From: JAFECT01 sp964432415
Lineage (GTDB): Bacteria > Pseudomonadota > Alphaproteobacteria > Caulobacterales > Caulobacteraceae
Reading direction: 5' to 3'
Assembly (NCBI GenBank): GCA_964432415.1
Contig: CAYSNW010000016.1
Location: 5,639-69,638, forward strand
Length of the DNA stretch: 64,000 nucleotides
Positions 23,370 through 33,206 of the stretch are shown here, one piece after another. Positions within the stretch are counted from its first letter, which is position 1; each line of letters opens with the position of its first letter. The position numbers and the translations under genes are program-made. The notes under the pieces were generated by a model. It ran no database searches. It saw only the letters and a program-made list of their open reading frames with translations, and was not told the DNA's origin.

Positions 23370-26300
23370 ATGATCATGACCAACCAAGGCGCCACCGCGC
23401 GCACCCTGCGCTTGAGCGCATCCAGCGCGGTGCTCGCGCTGATCCTGCTGTCCGGCGCGGGGGTCGCCAGGGCGCAGTCGGCGCCGGCGCCGGCCGGCTC
23501 GGGCAAGGCCTCCGAGGTCGACGAGGTCGTCGTCACCGGCTTCCGCGCCAGCCTGTCCTCGTCCTTGTCGGCCAAGCGCCGTTCCGATGTGATGGTTGAC
23601 GCCATCAACGCCGAGGACATCGCCGAATTCCCCGACGCGAACCTGGCGGAGTCGCTGCAGCGCCTGGCCGGCGTGTCGATCGACCGCGACAACGGCGAGG
23701 GCCGCACCATCACCATCCGCGGCCTGGGCGGCGACTTCACCCGCGTGCGGCTGAACGGCCTGGAGGCCCTGTCGACGGCGGGCTCCAACGATTCCGGCAC
23801 CGCGCCAAACCGGGGCCGCGGCTTCGACTTCAACACCTTCGCCTCCGAGCTGTTCTCGTCCCTGACGGTGCAGAAGACCGCGTCCGCCGCGACCGACGAA
23901 GGCGCTCTGGGCGCCACGGTCGATCTGCGCACGGGGCGGCCCTTCGACTTCAAGGGGCCGCGCGTGGCCATCGGCATGCAGGAGGCCTGGTACGAGGCCG
24001 GCGACAAGAAGAACCCCCGCCTGACCGGTCTGATCTCCGACCGCTGGGACACGCCGGTGGGTGAGTTCGGCCTGCTGGGCTCGATCGCCTACAACACCCG
24101 CGACACCACCGCCGACAGCTACCTGCGCCAGCCGGGACAGGCGGACTACACCTATCGCCAGGCGACCTTCGCCACCACGCCGAACCCGGCGACCGGCGCC
24201 TCGACCCTGACCCGCCAGGGCTTCGCCGCGCCGAGCGCGACCGCCTGCAACGCGATCATCCCGGGCGTGAACATCACCAACGTCTCGCTGTGCAACACCC
24301 TGCGCGGCTCCGATCCGGCGGCCTATGCGCTGATCAACTCGCCCCAGGGCGCCACGCTCACCAACACCGGCGGCGTGACGACGACCACCGCGCCCGGTCC
24401 GCTGGTGCGCATCCCGGCCCTTCCGACCATCCAGCAGCAGTTGCTGAAGCAGGACCGGATCGGCATGACCGGCACCCTGCAGTGGCGGCCGACGCCGCAC
24501 ACCCTGGTGACCATCGATTCCGACTATTCGCGCTTCTACAACAACAGCCAGAACTTCCAGGTCCAGATCGTCGGCCTGAACCGCAACAACACCGTCGCCG
24601 GCCTGAACACCGCGACCGCGGCGACGCCGACCGCCACCAAGCGCGGCTTCTACAACACCTGCACTGCGCGCGCGGCCACCGACATCGCCGACGCCATCGA
24701 CTGCGGCCAGGCGCTGAACGGCAATACGCCGGTGCCGGGGACGCTGAGCGGCTTCAGCTTCAACCCGAACAACCTGGAGCCCTACGACTATTACAACAGC
24801 CCCAGCTCCGTCGGCTTTGTGGCCGACCCCCTGGGCCTGGCGCTGCGCAACGCCATGATCGGCCGGCCCAGCGTGCGCCTGATCGAGGCCGGCGTGACGC
24901 CCGGCGGCACCGCCAACTACCTCAAGCTCGGCAACGTCGATGTGCGCTCGGCCGACGACCAGTCGATCTACACGACCTACTTCCGGCAGAACTCGGTCAA
25001 TATCCAGCACGACTTCAGCGACAACCTGAAGTTCAATGGCACCTACGGTCAGTCCCGCTCGGTCAACAAGAACGAGGGTCTGCTGGCGGACTACATCCGC
25101 CTGGACAGCGGCCAGGGCGTCGCCGGCAATGACTACCTAGTCTACGACGACCGGGCCCACGGCTCGATGCCGATGCTGAGCCTGGGCTTCGACGCGGCCA
25201 ATCCGGCCAGCTGGGATTTCGTCAAGAACTACTCGGTGCTCAGGCACTTCGAGCGCATCACCGACAACCGCTACCGCACCGCCGCGGGCGACCTGACCTG
25301 GCGCACCTCCGACAACCTGACGCTCAGGGCCGGCGCCAGCGTGCGCAAGTACAGCTTCTTCACGACCCAGTACCAGCGCCTGGTCAACGAGACCCTGAAC
25401 CCCAGCTTCCTCGAGGCCCATTCCTCGGTCGCCGCCACCAGCCGCCTGATCAACTTCGGCAATGGCATCGAGGTGCCCGCGGGGACCTCGACCAGCTTCC
25501 TGGCGCCCGACAACGACAAGATGCGCGAGCTGTTCGGCTTCGACTGCAACTGCATCAACAAGTGGGGCGACTGGCGCATCTCCTACCTGGCCAGCGCGGC
25601 CAACACCTACGGCGTGGGCGAGACCGACACCGGCGGCTTCCTGCAGGGCGATTTCCGCCAGGAGATCTTCGGCATGACGCTCCGGGGCAATGCGGGCGTG
25701 CGCTACGCCCACACCCGGGTGCTCGCCAACGGCCTGACCAACACCGCGCGTCCGGTGTCCGGCTCGAACAACTACACCGACTGGCTGCCCTCGACGAACC
25801 TCGTCTTGGAGATGACGCCCGACTTCTACCTGCGGTTCTCCGCGGCCAAGGTCATGGCCCGTCCGCTGCTCAGCAACCTGGCGCCCAGCGTCACCGCCTT
25901 CACCGTTCCGACCGCGGCCGGGGCCAACAGCGGCGGCTCCATCACCGTGGGCAATCCCCAGCTCAACCCCTTCCGCGCCACCAACTACGACGTGGATTTC
26001 GAGTGGTACTTCACCAAGGACGCCCTGTTCTCGGTGGCGCTGTTCGACAAGGAGATCTCGAGCTTCCCGCAGACGATCACCGCGTCCTCGCCCCTGACCG
26101 CTTTCCTGTCATCCGACATGATCGCCCAGCTGCGGGCCTCACAGACCAACGTCAATGCGCTCGCCTATATCGACACCGACCAGGCCTTCGACGTGCGCCA
26201 GTTCCGGGACGCGCCCGGCGGCTACATCCGCGGCATTGAAGTGAACTACCAGCAGAACCTGACCTTCCTGCCGGGTTTCCTGAAGCACTTCGGCGTCCTG

Positions 26301-26768
26301 GCCAACTACACCCACATCGATTCCGAGCTGAACTACATCATCGACCCGGGCGCATCGGCGACCTCGACCACGCCGGCCAGGCCGCAGCGCACCAACAAGG
26401 GCCCCTTCACCGGCGCCTCGCCCGACGCCTTCAACGCGACGGTCTTCTATGACGCCACCCGGTGGTCCGCCCGCGTGTCGGCCGCCTACCGCGCCCAGTA
26501 CTACACCGCCTACCCGATTGCGTCGGGCACCTGCGATCCCGGCTTCTGCGACAGCCCGCTGGTCAACGACTTCGTGGGCTCCAAGTCGACGCTGAACATC
26601 GACGCCAACTTCTCCTACAAGTTCAGCGACCACGCCGGGCTTTCGGTCGACATGCTGAACCTGACCAACCAGCGCAGCGAGCGGTTCGCCTATGCCAGCG
26701 ATCCGGTGACCACGCTGTACCAGCAGACCGGGCGGCAGGTCTTCGCGGGCTTCCGCTTCACCTGGTGA
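23370..26768 (+). CDS. TonB-dependent receptor, pectin-oligosaccharide uptake (probable)
   Basis: 1132 residues with a Sec signal peptide ending ARAQ, a TonB box-like SEVDEVVVTGFRAS, a plug domain (FPDANLAESLQRLAGVSIDR, RLNGLEAL) and a long beta-barrel ending in the aromatic C-terminus FAGFRFTW. The plug and the start of the barrel match the Xanthomonas/Caulobacter carbohydrate subfamily of TonB receptors. It lies upstream of pectinesterase, acetylesterase, GH28 and GH43 genes, so a pectin- or rhamnogalacturonan-derived oligosaccharide is the likely cargo. The ATG at 23370 or 23376 follows a G-rich ribosome site. Confidence 0.92.
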   Translation: MIMTNQGATARTLRLSASSAVLALILLSGAGVARAQSAPAPAGSGKASEVDEVVVTGFRASLSSSLSAKRRSDVMVDAINAEDIAEFPDANLAESLQRLAGVSIDRDNGEGRTITIRGLGGDFTRVRLNGLEALSTAGSNDSGTAPNRGRGFDFNTFASELFSSLTVQKTASAATDEGALGATVDLRTGRPFDFKGPRVAIGMQEAWYEAGDKKNPRLTGLISDRWDTPVGEFGLLGSIAYNTRDTTADSYLRQPGQADYTYRQATFATTPNPATGASTLTRQGFAAPSATACNAIIPGVNITNVSLCNTLRGSDPAAYALINSPQGATLTNTGGVTTTTAPGPLVRIPALPTIQQQLLKQDRIGMTGTLQWRPTPHTLVTIDSDYSRFYNNSQNFQVQIVGLNRNNTVAGLNTATAATPTATKRGFYNTCTARAATDIADAIDCGQALNGNTPVPGTLSGFSFNPNNLEPYDYYNSPSSVGFVADPLGLALRNAMIGRPSVRLIEAGVTPGGTANYLKLGNVDVRSADDQSIYTTYFRQNSVNIQHDFSDNLKFNGTYGQSRSVNKNEGLLADYIRLDSGQGVAGNDYLVYDDRAHGSMPMLSLGFDAANPASWDFVKNYSVLRHFERITDNRYRTAAGDLTWRTSDNLTLRAGASVRKYSFFTTQYQRLVNETLNPSFLEAHSSVAATSRLINFGNGIEVPAGTSTSFLAPDNDKMRELFGFDCNCINKWGDWRISYLASAANTYGVGETDTGGFLQGDFRQEIFGMTLRGNAGVRYAHTRVLANGLTNTARPVSGSNNYTDWLPSTNLVLEMTPDFYLRFSAAKVMARPLLSNLAPSVTAFTVPTAAGANSGGSITVGNPQLNPFRATNYDVDFEWYFTKDALFSVALFDKEISSFPQTITASSPLTAFLSSDMIAQLRASQTNVNALAYIDTDQAFDVRQFRDAPGGYIRGIEVNYQQNLTFLPGFLKHFGVLANYTHIDSELNYIIDPGASATSTTPARPQRTNKGPFTGASPDAFNATVFYDATRWSARVSAAYRAQYYTAYPIASGTCDPGFCDSPLVNDFVGSKSTLNIDANFSYKFSDHAGLSVDMLNLTNQRSERFAYASDPVTTLYQQTGRQVFAGFRFTW

Positions 26769-26772
26769 GGCG

Positions 26773-26817
26773 CGCGCGGCGGCCGCCACCCCGGGTCTGG
26801 CCGCCGCGCGTATTTTT
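26773..26817 (+). terminator. intrinsic terminator between receptor and pectinesterase
   Basis: A 12-bp perfect stem (CGCGCGGCGGCC / GGCCGCCGCGCG, loop of 14) ends at 26810 and is followed by TATTTTT. It sits only 16 bases upstream of the pectinesterase ATG, so it could attenuate readthrough from the receptor and lower the expression of the enzymes. Confidence 0.75.
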
Positions 26818-26832
26818 GTGGAGTTGTCGCCG

Positions 26833-27804
26833 ATGAGCCTGACCGCCGTCCTGTTCGCCGCCCTTGCGGCGGTCGCGCCGGCCAAGGCCCAAACCCAGGC
26901 CACGGTGATCGAGCCTGCGCCCGGCGTCATCCAGGCCGCCGTCGACGCCCTTCCCGCCACCGGTGGGACCATCGACCTGAAGCCTGGCGTCTATCGGGAA
27001 AAGGTGTCGATCACCAAGCCGCACGTACGCCTGCATGGGCTCGGCCGCTCCGCCGGCGACGTGGTCATCGTCTGGAGCGACGGGGCCGTCGATGTGGGCG
27101 GAACCTCGAAGACGGCGACCGTGAGCCTGTCGGGCGACGACGGCGGCGCCGACAATCTGACGATCCAGAACGACTACTGGCTGAAGCACCCGGACCGGCC
27201 GTCCCAGGCCGTCGCCCTGTCGGTGACCGGCGACCGCGAGGTGTTCGACCGCATCCGGCTGCTAGGCCATCAGGACACGCTTTACGCCGCCAGCCGGAAG
27301 AAGTGCGACGGTCCCGGATGCGGGACCAGCCGGCAGCTGTTTCGCGACTGCTACATCGAAGGCCACGTCGACTTCATCTTCGGCGACGCCAAGGCCTACT
27401 TCCGGCGTTGCGAGGTGCATGCCCTGGCGCACCGCGAGGTGATGCTCACCGCCCAGAGCAAGGTCACCCCGGCGCAGGACAGCGGCTACGTCTTCGACCA
27501 TTGCCGCGTCACCGCCGAAGCCGGCGCCCGGGCGATCTACTTCGGCCGCGCCTGGCGGCCCTACGCCACCGTCGTGTTCCTGCGCACCCGCATCGACGCG
27601 CCGCTTGATCCGGCCGGGTGGAGGGAGTGGCATCCGGGCGAGACCCATACCTTCGACACAGCCTACTTCGCCGAGGCGGGTTCGACCGGTCCCGGCGCCG
27701 ACGTCTCCCGTCGCGACTCGCACAGTCATCAGCTGAGCGCGGCCGAGGCCCGGCGCTGGTCCTTCACCGCCTTCATGAGCGAGCCCGACCATTGGCGCCC
27801 CTAG
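26833..27804 (+). CDS. pectinesterase (CE8), periplasmic
   Basis: 323 residues with a signal peptide (MSLTAVLFAALAAVAPAKAQ). Right-handed beta-helix of carbohydrate esterase family 8: GVYREKVSI, LLGHQDTLYA with the conserved Gln-Asp pair, HVDFIFGDAKAYF with the nucleophilic aspartate, and FGRAWRPYATVVF with the conserved Arg. It removes methyl esters from homogalacturonan and releases methanol, opening the chain to GH28 enzymes. It is 10 bases from the acetylesterase gene in the pectin operon. Confidence 0.92.
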   Translation: MSLTAVLFAALAAVAPAKAQTQATVIEPAPGVIQAAVDALPATGGTIDLKPGVYREKVSITKPHVRLHGLGRSAGDVVIVWSDGAVDVGGTSKTATVSLSGDDGGADNLTIQNDYWLKHPDRPSQAVALSVTGDREVFDRIRLLGHQDTLYAASRKKCDGPGCGTSRQLFRDCYIEGHVDFIFGDAKAYFRRCEVHALAHREVMLTAQSKVTPAQDSGYVFDHCRVTAEAGARAIYFGRAWRPYATVVFLRTRIDAPLDPAGWREWHPGETHTFDTAYFAEAGSTGPGADVSRRDSHSHQLSAAEARRWSFTAFMSEPDHWRP

Positions 27805-27814
27805 GACCCCGACC

Positions 27815-28669
27815 ATGCGACGTTTCCTGATGCTGACGGCCGCGACCGTCGCGCTCGCCATCGCTTGCGTGTCCCAGGCCCAGACGCCAGCGCCGAAGCC
27901 GATCCGGGCGGTGAAGATCGTGCTGGTGGGCGATTCCACTACCCAGGTCGGCAGCGGCTGGGGCGGCAGCTTCTGCGCCCGGCACGTGACCTCCGCCGTC
28001 GCCTGCCTGGATCTGGCGCGGGGCGGACGCAGCTCCGGCAGCTATATCGCCGAGGGATCGTGGAAGATCGCGCTGAGCGAGCTCGACAATCCCAGCTACG
28101 CCGCCCGCTATGTCCTCATCCAGTTCGGACACAACGACCAGCCGGGCAAGCCCGGGCGGTCCACCGACCTGAAGACCGAGTTTCCCGCGAACCTTAGGCG
28201 TTATGTCGAGGAGGCGAGGGCGGTCCACGCCATTCCGATCCTGGTGACGCCGCTGACCCGGCGCAGCTTCAGGGACGGCCGGCTGCAGAACGACCTGGAG
28301 CCCTGGGCCGTGGCCGTGCGGCGGGTCGCGGCCGAGCTGCACACGCCGCTGGTCGACCTGAACGCCGAAAGCGCGGCGGCGGTCCAGGCCATGGGAGCAA
28401 GGGCGGCGACCCGCCTGGCCCAGGTCCCGCCGTCGCCCGAGGTGCTCGCGGCCGCCGCGGACGGGACGACCATCGCGGCCGCCACGGGCGTCGCCCCGGC
28501 CGGCGCGCCGGCGGCCCGGGACAATGCGGCGCTCGAGCCGCAGGGGGACCCCAAGCTGGCCTTCGACTACACTCACCTGGGCCCCGAGGGCGCCGACTAC
28601 TTCTCCCGCATGGTCACCCGGTTGCTGGCCATCGCCATTCCCGACCTGCGCAAGGAGCTGATCGCATGA
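27815..28669 (+). CDS. rhamnogalacturonan acetylesterase (GDSL/SGNH, CE12-like)
   Basis: 284 residues with a signal peptide. Block I is VGDSTTQVGSG with the catalytic serine, block II has the oxyanion glycine in RGGRSSGSYI, block III is FGHNDQPG with the Asn, and block V is FDYTHLGPEGADYF with the Asp/His pair. This SGNH pattern is that of rhamnogalacturonan acetylesterases, which remove O-acetyl groups from galacturonic acid. An Ala/Pro-rich insert at about 200-235 is unusual. Its last 4 bases overlap the GH28 start. Confidence 0.88.
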   Translation: MRRFLMLTAATVALAIACVSQAQTPAPKPIRAVKIVLVGDSTTQVGSGWGGSFCARHVTSAVACLDLARGGRSSGSYIAEGSWKIALSELDNPSYAARYVLIQFGHNDQPGKPGRSTDLKTEFPANLRRYVEEARAVHAIPILVTPLTRRSFRDGRLQNDLEPWAVAVRRVAAELHTPLVDLNAESAAAVQAMGARAATRLAQVPPSPEVLAAAADGTTIAAATGVAPAGAPAARDNAALEPQGDPKLAFDYTHLGPEGADYFSRMVTRLLAIAIPDLRKELIA

Positions 28670-29928
28670 GACTGGCCGTACTCTGCGCCATCGCCGCCAC
28701 GACCTGGGCCTGCGCGGCCGTCGCCGCGCCCGGCCTTCCGGGTCCGCGCGGGCGGACCTGCCTGCCGGAAACCTGGGGGGCGAAGCACGATGGGGTGGCG
28801 GACGACACGGCGGCGCTGCAGAAGGCGCTGGACGCCTGCGCCGGGGGCGGGACGGTGCGGCTCGCGGCCGGGACCTATCTCAGCGGTCCGATCACCATGC
28901 ACAGCCATGAGACCCTCGATGTGGCCAGGGGCGCGACCCTCCAGGGGGTCTCCGATCATGAGCGCTACCTGAGGCCGACCGGGTCGCCCCTGCCGCTGAT
29001 CGGCGCCACGCGCGAGCGCGACGTCGCCCTGGTGGGTGACGGGGTGATCGATGGCAATGGCCAGGCCTGGTGGGCGATGGTGCGGGCGGCCAAGGCCAAG
29101 GGGAGCGAGCCGCCGCGGCCGCGCATGATCCTGTTCACGCGCATCGACGGCCTGGTGGTTCGCGGCCTGACCCTGCAGAACTCGCCGTCGTTTCACCTGG
29201 TCCCGGCGCGCTCCCACAATGTGCTGATCGAGAATCTGGTCATCCGCTCGCCGGCCGACTCCCCCAACACCGACGGCATCGACCCGTCCGGCCGCGACAT
29301 GCTGATCCGCCACGTCACCATCGACACCGGCGACGACAACATCGCCATCAAGTCGGGGCAGGACGATCCCGATCATCCGGGCGCGGCGACCGCCAACATC
29401 CTGATCCAGGACTCGACCTTCCTGCACGGCCACGGCCTGTCGATCGGCAGCGAGACCAATGGCGGGGTGCAGCATGTGGTGGCCGAGCGCATCAGCTTCG
29501 ACGGCACGACGACGGCGATCCGCATCAAGACGGCGCGCGGGCGCGGCGGCGTGGTGCGCGACATCGTCTATCGCGACATCCGTATCGCCAATGTGCGCGA
29601 GGCGGTGCTGATCACCGCCTACTATCCGAAGATCCCGGACCAGGACGTGGCCCAGGCTGTCGGGACGATGACGCCGGACATTTCCGGCATCCGGCTGGAA
29701 AATGTCCGGGGCTCGACGGGAATCCGCAAAACCGGGGCGGTGATCGGCCTGCCGGAACGTCCCGTGCGCGGCGTGGTCTTCCAGGATGTCGTCCTGGTCA
29801 GTCCCGCGCCGCTGAGCGTGCGCCATGCCCAGGTGGAGCTCCGCGGCGAGACCCCGTCGGCCCCGGCGCCGGTGATCGAGGCGGGGGGGCAGGTCAGCGC
29901 TCCGCCGGCCGCGCCGGCCAAGCCCTGA
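28666..29928 (+). CDS. glycoside hydrolase family 28 (polygalacturonase-type)
   Basis: 420 residues with a signal peptide (LAVLCAIAATTWACAAVAA). The four GH28 motifs are in order: SPNTDGID (NTD), TGDDNIAIKSG (DD, the acid and base), HGHGLSIGSE (GHG) and IRIKTARG (RIK). It hydrolyses alpha-1,4-galacturonan or rhamnogalacturonan links in a beta-helix fold. A start at 28666 overlaps the acetylesterase stop as ATGA. Endo- versus exo-action cannot be decided here. Confidence 0.93.
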   Translation: MRLAVLCAIAATTWACAAVAAPGLPGPRGRTCLPETWGAKHDGVADDTAALQKALDACAGGGTVRLAAGTYLSGPITMHSHETLDVARGATLQGVSDHERYLRPTGSPLPLIGATRERDVALVGDGVIDGNGQAWWAMVRAAKAKGSEPPRPRMILFTRIDGLVVRGLTLQNSPSFHLVPARSHNVLIENLVIRSPADSPNTDGIDPSGRDMLIRHVTIDTGDDNIAIKSGQDDPDHPGAATANILIQDSTFLHGHGLSIGSETNGGVQHVVAERISFDGTTTAIRIKTARGRGGVVRDIVYRDIRIANVREAVLITAYYPKIPDQDVAQAVGTMTPDISGIRLENVRGSTGIRKTGAVIGLPERPVRGVVFQDVVLVSPAPLSVRHAQVELRGETPSAPAPVIEAGGQVSAPPAAPAKP

Positions 29929-29939
29929 AGGCGCGCGCC

Positions 29940-31532
29940 ATGCTGACCCGCCGCGGCGCGCTGGGCTCCACCCTTGGTCTGGGCGCCATCGCCCTGCCGC
30001 CTGATCCGGCGAGCGCCGCCGCGCCCGCCCCGGAAGCCGTCTGGGCCCGCGGCGTGGAAGGCCAGCGCAAGGCCGACCTCGGCGACGGAACGTTCCTGAA
30101 CCCGGTGCTGGCCGGCGACCACCCCGATCCGTCGATCCTGAAGGACGGCGGCGTCTACTACATGACCCACTCCTCCTTCGACGCCTATCCGGGTCTGCTG
30201 ATCTGGCGCTCGACGGATCTGGTCAACTGGACGCCGGTCACCGCGGCCCTGAAGACCAACGTCGGCTCCATCTGGGCGCCGGAGCTGTGCAAGCACGGCG
30301 CGCGCTATTTCATCTACCTGCCGGCCAAGGCGCCCGGGAACAACACCAGCTATGTGATCTGGGCGGACAGGATCGAGGGTCCCTGGAGCGAGCCGGTCGA
30401 CCTGAAGCTCCCCGGCTACATCGATCCCGGGCACATCGTCGACGAACACGGCGTGCGCTGGCTGTTCCTGTCGGGCGGCGACCGCATCCAGCTGGCGCCG
30501 GACGGCCTGTCGACGGTGGGCAAGCCCGAGCACGTATACGATCCCTGGCGCTACCCGGAGGACTGGGACGTGGAGGGCTTCTCGCCCGAAGGTCCCAAGG
30601 TCAAGCGCCACGGCGACTACTATTATCTGGTCACCGCGGTGGGCGGCACCGCCGGCCCGCCGACCGGCCACATGGTCATCGTCGCACGCGCCAGATCGCT
30701 CGCCGGTCCCTGGGAAAACCATCCGAGGAACCCCGTGGTGCGCACCACCGACCGGTCGCAGCGGTGGTGGTCGCGCGGCCACGCCACCCTGGTCGAGGGC
30801 CCCGCCGGGGACTGGTGGTGCGTCTATCACGGCTACGAAAACGGCTTCTACACCCTGGGCCGTCAGACCCTGCTGGCCCCGGTGACCTGGACGAAGGACG
30901 GCTGGTTCGACGTCGGCGGCGGCGACCTGTCCCGGCCGCTGGCCAGGCCCAAGGGCGGCAAGGCCGGTCCGCACGGGATGGCGCTTTCGGATGACTTCTC
31001 GACCGACAAGTACGGGGTGCAGTGGAACTTCTTCGACCCCAAACCAGGGGAGCACGCCCGCCTGTCGCGCTCCGGCGACGTCCTGACCCTGAAGGGCTCG
31101 GGCGAGGCGCCGAGCAGCGGCGCGCCGCTGATCTTCGTGGGTGGCGACCAGGCCTATGAAATCGAGTGCGAGATCGAGGTCGATCCCGACACCCGCGCCG
31201 GCCTGATCCTGTTCTACGACCGCCAGCTCTATTGCGGCCTGGGCTTCGACGCCAAGGCCTTCGTCACCCACCAGTACGGCATCGAGCGCGGACGCCCGGC
31301 CAATCCGCATGGTGCGAAGATGCGAATGCGGCTGCGCAACGACCGCCACATCGTGGCCTTCCACACCAGCGGCGACGGGGGAAAGACCTGGAAGCGCTTC
31401 GACCGCGGCATGGAGGTGTCGGGCTACCACCACAATGTGCGCGGCGGGTTCCTGATGCTGAAGCCGGGTCTGTACGCCGCCGGCAAGGGCTCGGCGCGGT
31501 TTCGGGATTTCCGGTATCGGGCGCTGGCGTAG
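29940..31532 (+). CDS. glycoside hydrolase family 43-like, two-domain
   Basis: 530 residues. A twin-arginine-like signal (MLTRRGALGSTLGLGAIAL) suggests Tat export. The first 330 residues are a five-bladed propeller of GH43: AGDHPDPSILKDGGVYY with the base aspartate, VGSIWAPEL, and WDVEGFSPEGPKV with the acid glutamate. The C-terminal 190 residues are a beta-sandwich (DDFSTDKYGVQWNFF) like the accessory domain of beta-xylosidases. Likely substrates are arabinose- or xylose-type side chains of pectin. It is the last gene of the pectin operon, 11 bases after GH28. Confidence 0.88.
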   Translation: MLTRRGALGSTLGLGAIALPPDPASAAAPAPEAVWARGVEGQRKADLGDGTFLNPVLAGDHPDPSILKDGGVYYMTHSSFDAYPGLLIWRSTDLVNWTPVTAALKTNVGSIWAPELCKHGARYFIYLPAKAPGNNTSYVIWADRIEGPWSEPVDLKLPGYIDPGHIVDEHGVRWLFLSGGDRIQLAPDGLSTVGKPEHVYDPWRYPEDWDVEGFSPEGPKVKRHGDYYYLVTAVGGTAGPPTGHMVIVARARSLAGPWENHPRNPVVRTTDRSQRWWSRGHATLVEGPAGDWWCVYHGYENGFYTLGRQTLLAPVTWTKDGWFDVGGGDLSRPLARPKGGKAGPHGMALSDDFSTDKYGVQWNFFDPKPGEHARLSRSGDVLTLKGSGEAPSSGAPLIFVGGDQAYEIECEIEVDPDTRAGLILFYDRQLYCGLGFDAKAFVTHQYGIERGRPANPHGAKMRMRLRNDRHIVAFHTSGDGGKTWKRFDRGMEVSGYHHNVRGGFLMLKPGLYAAGKGSARFRDFRYRALA

Positions 31533-31565
31533 GGCGCGCGCAGGCGTCGCCGTCGAAGCGCGGGC

Positions 31566-33206
31566 TCAGGCCGCGTTGCGGGCCTTGCGGCTGCGGGGCG
31601 TGGCGGCCGCGGCGACCTCGACCACAGCCGGGGCTTCCAGCGCGAAGTTCATCGCCGCGCGCAGGCGCTCGGGCTTGATCGGCTTTTCCACCACCGCGGC
31701 CATGCCCATGGTGACGTAGCGCTTGGCGTCGTCGGGGTCGGCGTTGGCGGTGAGCGCGATGATCGGCACGCCGCTCTCGGGGCCGGGCAGTTCGCGGATG
31801 GCCTGGGTCGCCTGCACCCCGTCCATGCGCGGCATCTTGATGTCCATCAGGACCAGGTCGAAGCGGCGGTTGCGCACGGCCTCGACCGCCTCCAGCCCGT
31901 CTTCGGCGCACTCGCTGGTGCAGCCGAACATTTCGCACAGCGCCTGGGCCACGATGCGGTTGGTGGCGTTGTCGTCGACGATCAGGATGTGGGGCTCGGA
32001 CTGCAGCTGCAGATCGGCCAGCTCCGAGACGTTGGTCTCCTCGCCCTCGCGCTCGATGAAGACGCGCGGCACGGTCAGGTCGAAGGCGAAGGTCGCGCCC
32101 TTGCCGGCGTTGCTCTCCGCCCAGATGCGCCCGCCCATCAGCTCCACGATCTGGCGGCTGATCGACAGGCCCAGGCCCTGTTCGCCGGCGGCCACGCCAG
32201 GGGCGAAGGGTTCGAAGATGGTCTCCAGCCGCTCCGGGGTCAGGGCCTGGCCGTTGTCGCGCACGCGGGCTTCCAGTCGGATGCGGTCGCGCTCCAGGAT
32301 GGCCTTTAGGCTGGCCTCGACCACGCCGTTGCGGGCATAGCGCAGGGCCTGGCTCAGCAGGTTGTTGAACACCTGGCCCATGCGGGCGCAGTCGAACTCG
32401 GCCGCCAGGTCCGGATCGCCGTCGTAGCTGACCATCAGGCGCACGCCGTCCTGGGCCGCGCGCGGCGTCCACTGCGCCTGCACCTCGTCCATCAGGCCGC
32501 GCACGAAGGCCGGTTCCGGCTTCAGCTCCAGCTCGCCGGCCTCGGCCCGCGACAGGTCCAGGGCGTCGGACAGGATGCGGAGCAGGCTCTCGGAGGAGTC
32601 CACAATGGTCTGGACATAGGCCTGGGCGTCGGGGTTCAGCGGCTGGCGCCGCAGCAGGTCGGCCATGGCCATCACCCCGTTCATGGGGGTGCGCAGTTCG
32701 TGGCTCATCACGGCCAGGAATTCACTTTTGGCCTTGGCGGTGGTGTGGGCGATGGTCTTGGCCTCGCCCATGCGCCGTATGGTCTCGTTGAGTTCGTCCG
32801 CCTTGGCCCGGCCCGCGGCGCTGGTCGCCTGCAGCAGGGAAAGGACGGTGCCGACGCCGACGTAGCGGCCGTTCTCGACCATCACGTAGCCGCGCATCAG
32901 GTTCGAGGCGCGGCCCGAGAGCATGGATTCGGAGAAGGTGGAGATCTGGGTGGAGGTCTCGACCACCACCGGCTCGTGGTCCATCACCGCGCTGATCGGC
33001 CGCCGCGCCCACAGGGCCTGGCCGAAGCGGTCGGCCATCTTGAGCAGGAAGCCGTCGCGCTCGACGATGCCGACGGGCCGATCGTCGCGAACCACCGGAA
33101 TGACCAGGGTGTCCGGCTCGCGCTGGAACCGCATGAGCACGTCCACGCCCAGCGTCTCGGGCGTTATGGGGACGGCGCGGTCGATCAGACTGTCGATGGT
33201 CGGCAT
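31566..33206 (-). CDS. hybrid histidine kinase with N-terminal CBS domains and C-terminal receiver
   Basis: 546 residues, no transmembrane helix. Order: a CBS-domain pair (about 10-125, with VIPVVRDDRPVGIVERDGFL and a second copy), HisKA with phospho-accepting H169 in VMSHELRTPMNG, an HATPase with N-box FNNLLSQALRYA and G-box GLGLSISRQI, then a receiver domain with D455 in LVLMDIKMPRMDG. CBS pairs bind adenosyl nucleotides, so it may link cellular energy or a nucleotide to a phosphorelay. No cognate regulator gene is adjacent. A tail of basic residues follows the receiver. Confidence 0.9.
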   Translation of the reverse strand: MPTIDSLIDRAVPITPETLGVDVLMRFQREPDTLVIPVVRDDRPVGIVERDGFLLKMADRFGQALWARRPISAVMDHEPVVVETSTQISTFSESMLSGRASNLMRGYVMVENGRYVGVGTVLSLLQATSAAGRAKADELNETIRRMGEAKTIAHTTAKAKSEFLAVMSHELRTPMNGVMAMADLLRRQPLNPDAQAYVQTIVDSSESLLRILSDALDLSRAEAGELELKPEPAFVRGLMDEVQAQWTPRAAQDGVRLMVSYDGDPDLAAEFDCARMGQVFNNLLSQALRYARNGVVEASLKAILERDRIRLEARVRDNGQALTPERLETIFEPFAPGVAAGEQGLGLSISRQIVELMGGRIWAESNAGKGATFAFDLTVPRVFIEREGEETNVSELADLQLQSEPHILIVDDNATNRIVAQALCEMFGCTSECAEDGLEAVEAVRNRRFDLVLMDIKMPRMDGVQATQAIRELPGPESGVPIIALTANADPDDAKRYVTMGMAAVVEKPIKPERLRAAMNFALEAPAVVEVAAAATPRSRKARNAA

